From the NCBI GenBank assembly GCA_028877195.1, contig JAPPIL010000177.1, positions 1-7,273 on the forward strand: a stretch of DNA of 7,273 nt. The letters run 5' to 3'. This DNA is from Pseudomonadota bacterium (GTDB lineage Bacteria; Bdellovibrionota_B; Oligoflexia; Oligoflexales; JAPPIL01). Below, in pieces: positions 5,666-7,273 of this stretch (position 1 is its first letter; every line of letters begins with the position of its first letter). The notes beneath the pieces are model-generated. The model searched no databases. It saw only the letters and a list, made by a program, of their open reading frames with translations, and was not told the origin of the DNA. The position numbers and the translations under genes were made by a program.

Positions 5666-6661
5666 TTGAGTGCAACAATCCTCAAGGTTAACGATCTCGT
5701 CAAACACTTCCCGATTAAGGGGGGGGTGTTCAACCGTCAAGTAGCGTCAGTGCGTGCTGTTGATGGTATCTCATTGGCTATTCAACGTGAGCATACAACC
5801 AGTGTTGTCGGTGAGTCGGGGTGCGGCAAGTCAACATTGGTGCGATTGTTAAACCGTTTGATTGAACCCAGTGCAGGCGAAGTGTTCTACGAGGACAAGA
5901 ACATTTTTCTCTTCAGTCGTAGGGAAATGCGTGCGTTTCGGCAAAACATTCAGATGGTGTTCCAAGACCCTTACTCCTCGTTGAACCCACGATTTTCTAT
6001 GTATGACATCATCGCTGAACCGCTCAAAATCATGAACCAACCAGCTGATGCGATTCGCAAGCGGGTGCGCACGGTGGTTGAACTGGTCGGATTGTCTTAC
6101 AGTTATCGCAATCGCTATCCGCATGAGTTTTCAGGCGGGCAACGGCAACGTATCGGTATTGCCCGTGCCCTCGCACTCAATCCCAAGATACTGCTATGTG
6201 ATGAACCTGTATCTGCTCTTGATGTCTCGGTGCAGGCACAGGTGTTAAATTTACTGATGGACTTGCGTGATGAGTTGAAACTTACCATCGTTTTTATCTC
6301 GCACGATTTAGCCGTAGTTAGCAAAATCAGCGACACCGTTACGGTGCTGTATTTTGGCAAACTAGTCGAGCAGGGCGAGCGTGATGATATCTTCAACAAC
6401 CAACTGCATCCTTACACTCAAGCTCTGTTCTCGGCGATTCCGAAGGCACGCCCTGATGAAGAAAAGGAACGCATTTTTCTCACGGCTGAACCACCGTCAT
6501 ATCGCAACTTTCCAAGTGGCTGTCGCTTCCATCCTCGCTGTAGCAAGGCGATGGACATCTGTAAAAAGGTTGACCCAGAACTGCGCGTTCCTACTGCACA
6601 AGGCACGAACAGCAAGCACCAAGTAGCTTGTCATTTATATGATGGTCATAACCAGCAATAA
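5666..6661 (+). CDS. Oligo/dipeptide ABC importer ATPase, OppF/DppF type
   Basis: Second ATPase of the same importer, expected to form a heterodimer with the product of the gene before it. The 331-residue product has Walker A GESGCGKST at 49-57, the Q-loop Gln100 in VFQDPYSSLNP, the signature FSGGQRQR at 155-162, Walker B ILLCDEP at 175-181 with Glu180, and the H-loop His213 in ISHDLAVV. It has the same C-terminal extension, from HPYTQALF, with cysteines 286, 292, 299 and 322. There is no ATG at the N-terminus. I prefer TTG at 5666: an AGGTG element lies eight bases upstream (5653-5657), it follows the previous stop (TAAtTTG) by one base, and it gives the typical short N-terminus MSATILKVNDL. 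TTG at 5633 or GTG at 5657 would add 11 or 3 residues and overlap the previous gene. Translation is probably coupled to that gene. The binding protein gene follows after 16 bases. Confidence 0.93.
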   Translation: MSATILKVNDLVKHFPIKGGVFNRQVASVRAVDGISLAIQREHTTSVVGESGCGKSTLVRLLNRLIEPSAGEVFYEDKNIFLFSRREMRAFRQNIQMVFQDPYSSLNPRFSMYDIIAEPLKIMNQPADAIRKRVRTVVELVGLSYSYRNRYPHEFSGGQRQRIGIARALALNPKILLCDEPVSALDVSVQAQVLNLLMDLRDELKLTIVFISHDLAVVSKISDTVTVLYFGKLVEQGERDDIFNNQLHPYTQALFSAIPKARPDEEKERIFLTAEPPSYRNFPSGCRFHPRCSKAMDICKKVDPELRVPTAQGTNSKHQVACHLYDGHNQQ

Positions 6662-6666
6662 CTAAC

Positions 6667-6674
6667 GGGAGGGG
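6667..6674 (+). promoter_or_regulatory. Strong ribosome site for the binding protein gene
   Basis: GGGAGGGG lies three bases before a GTG, with its GGAGG core (6668-6672) at five bases. This decides the GTG at 6678 as the start and is the strongest Shine-Dalgarno sequence in the window. It fits the need for more binding protein than ATPase in ABC importers. Confidence 0.8.
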
Positions 6675-6677
6675 AAA

Positions 6678-7273
6678 GTGTTTGTAAAAATTTCAGCGTT
6701 GATTGTAGCACTGGTGTGCGGTGGCGGCTCTGCTGTGGCTACCAACAAGGCAAATGTCGTCGGCAACCCTAAAGCACCGAAGGGTGGCACGTTTGTTTGG
6801 GGTGGCGCAAGTTACCCAAAGTCATTGAACTATCCTGTCTCAGGCGACTACTACTCTGCTCTGCTTTATTCGTTGGTTGTTGAAACCTTGTGCGAGCAAG
6901 ACCCATCGACAGGCGACTATGTGCCACTGCTCGCAAACAAATGGGAAATTTCTGAAGATAAGAAGGTCTTCACCTTCCATATCGACAAGAAGGCGAAGTT
7001 TTCCGATGGTGCAGCCGTTAGCGCGCATGATTTCAAAGCGTTCTGGGACATCGTTCACGATAAGAAGAATCTCGTCGGCAACATCAAGGCACAGTTTGAT
7101 AAATTTTCCAAGATGGAGGTGGTCGATGACCATACTCTGAAGGTTTATGCCAAAGAGGTGCGCTTCTCGAATTTTGACATCATGTGTTCGTATATGTTTG
7201 CCACCGATCGCCGCTTCTGGCTAGCGAAGGGCAAAGACTTTAACAAGGCATTTAACAGCAAACTGTTCGGTTC
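6678..7273 (+). CDS. Periplasmic peptide-binding protein, family 5 (partial, 3' end missing)
   Basis: Extracytoplasmic receptor that would deliver peptides to the importer whose ATPases are encoded just upstream. From the GTG at 6678 the frame stays open for 198 codons to the window edge, with no stop. The first 21 residues form a Sec signal peptide: Lys4, a hydrophobic core of about residues 5-13, and a signal peptidase I site after AVA (19-21). Cys14 lies within the hydrophobic region but has no proper lipobox, so a soluble periplasmic protein is more likely than a lipoprotein. The mature part shows family 5 traits: PKGGT near 34-38, VETL near 68-71, the YVPLLANKWEIS stretch at 81-92 and FSDGAAVSAHDF at 108-119. 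The PKGGT start recalls YejA-like proteins as well as OppA/DppA. Family proteins usually have 500-600 residues, so about a third is visible. No stop or frameshift is seen in the visible part. The ligand is unknown. Confidence 0.9.
   Translation, partial: MFVKISALIVALVCGGGSAVATNKANVVGNPKAPKGGTFVWGGASYPKSLNYPVSGDYYSALLYSLVVETLCEQDPSTGDYVPLLANKWEISEDKKVFTFHIDKKAKFSDGAAVSAHDFKAFWDIVHDKKNLVGNIKAQFDKFSKMEVVDDHTLKVYAKEVRFSNFDIMCSYMFATDRRFWLAKGKDFNKAFNSKLFG

Overview
The window looks like bacterial chromosome, most likely from a gammaproteobacterium or a close relative. The reasons are a secG gene directly followed by tRNA-Leu(GAG), an adjacency known from Escherichia coli and relatives (secG-leuU); Gram-negative-type FtsH, SecG and TilS; a plant-type [2Fe-2S] ferredoxin; and a Dpp/Opp-type ABC transporter whose binding protein carries an ordinary Sec signal peptide rather than a lipobox. 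Two features do not fit the textbook gammaproteobacterium: neither tRNA gene encodes its 3' CCA, and tilS sits directly upstream of ftsH, a pairing better known from other phyla. I cannot name a genus or species.

Left half, minus strand (1-4457). Read 5' to 3', the order is a ferredoxin gene, a strong sigma70-like promoter, tRNA-Phe(GAA), secG, tRNA-Leu(GAG), tilS and ftsH. From tRNA-Phe to ftsH every gap is short (29, 16, 23 and 48 bases) and I see no strong internal terminator. This is probably one mixed tRNA/mRNA operon, in which tRNA processing would cut out the secG mRNA and create the 5' end of the tilS-ftsH mRNA. The products belong to basic cell maintenance: SecG for protein export, TilS for decoding AUA codons, and FtsH for membrane protein quality control. 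The last 122 bases after ftsH (1-122) hold no gene I can support.

Divergent region (4398-4626, 229 bases). It separates the ferredoxin gene (minus) from the transporter operon (plus). On the ferredoxin side an 11-base tandem repeat runs into the ferredoxin start codon. It creates a chain of tiny ORFs, each stop codon overlapping the next start (TAATG), that ends exactly at the ferredoxin ATG. Only weak promoter candidates are visible for either direction.

Right half, plus strand (4627-7273). Two ABC ATPases of the OppD/DppD and OppF/DppF type lie almost end to end. They are followed after 16 bases by a family 5 peptide-binding protein gene that starts with GTG and runs off the right edge. 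Together they encode part of a peptide importer: the binding protein captures peptide in the periplasm, and the two ATPases drive transport through two permeases that are not in the window and may lie downstream.

Nothing here is a clearly new defence or mobile system. The most unusual observation is the stop-start chain in front of the ferredoxin gene, with a smaller example of the same geometry in front of ftsH. No mobile elements, CRISPR arrays or riboswitches were seen.
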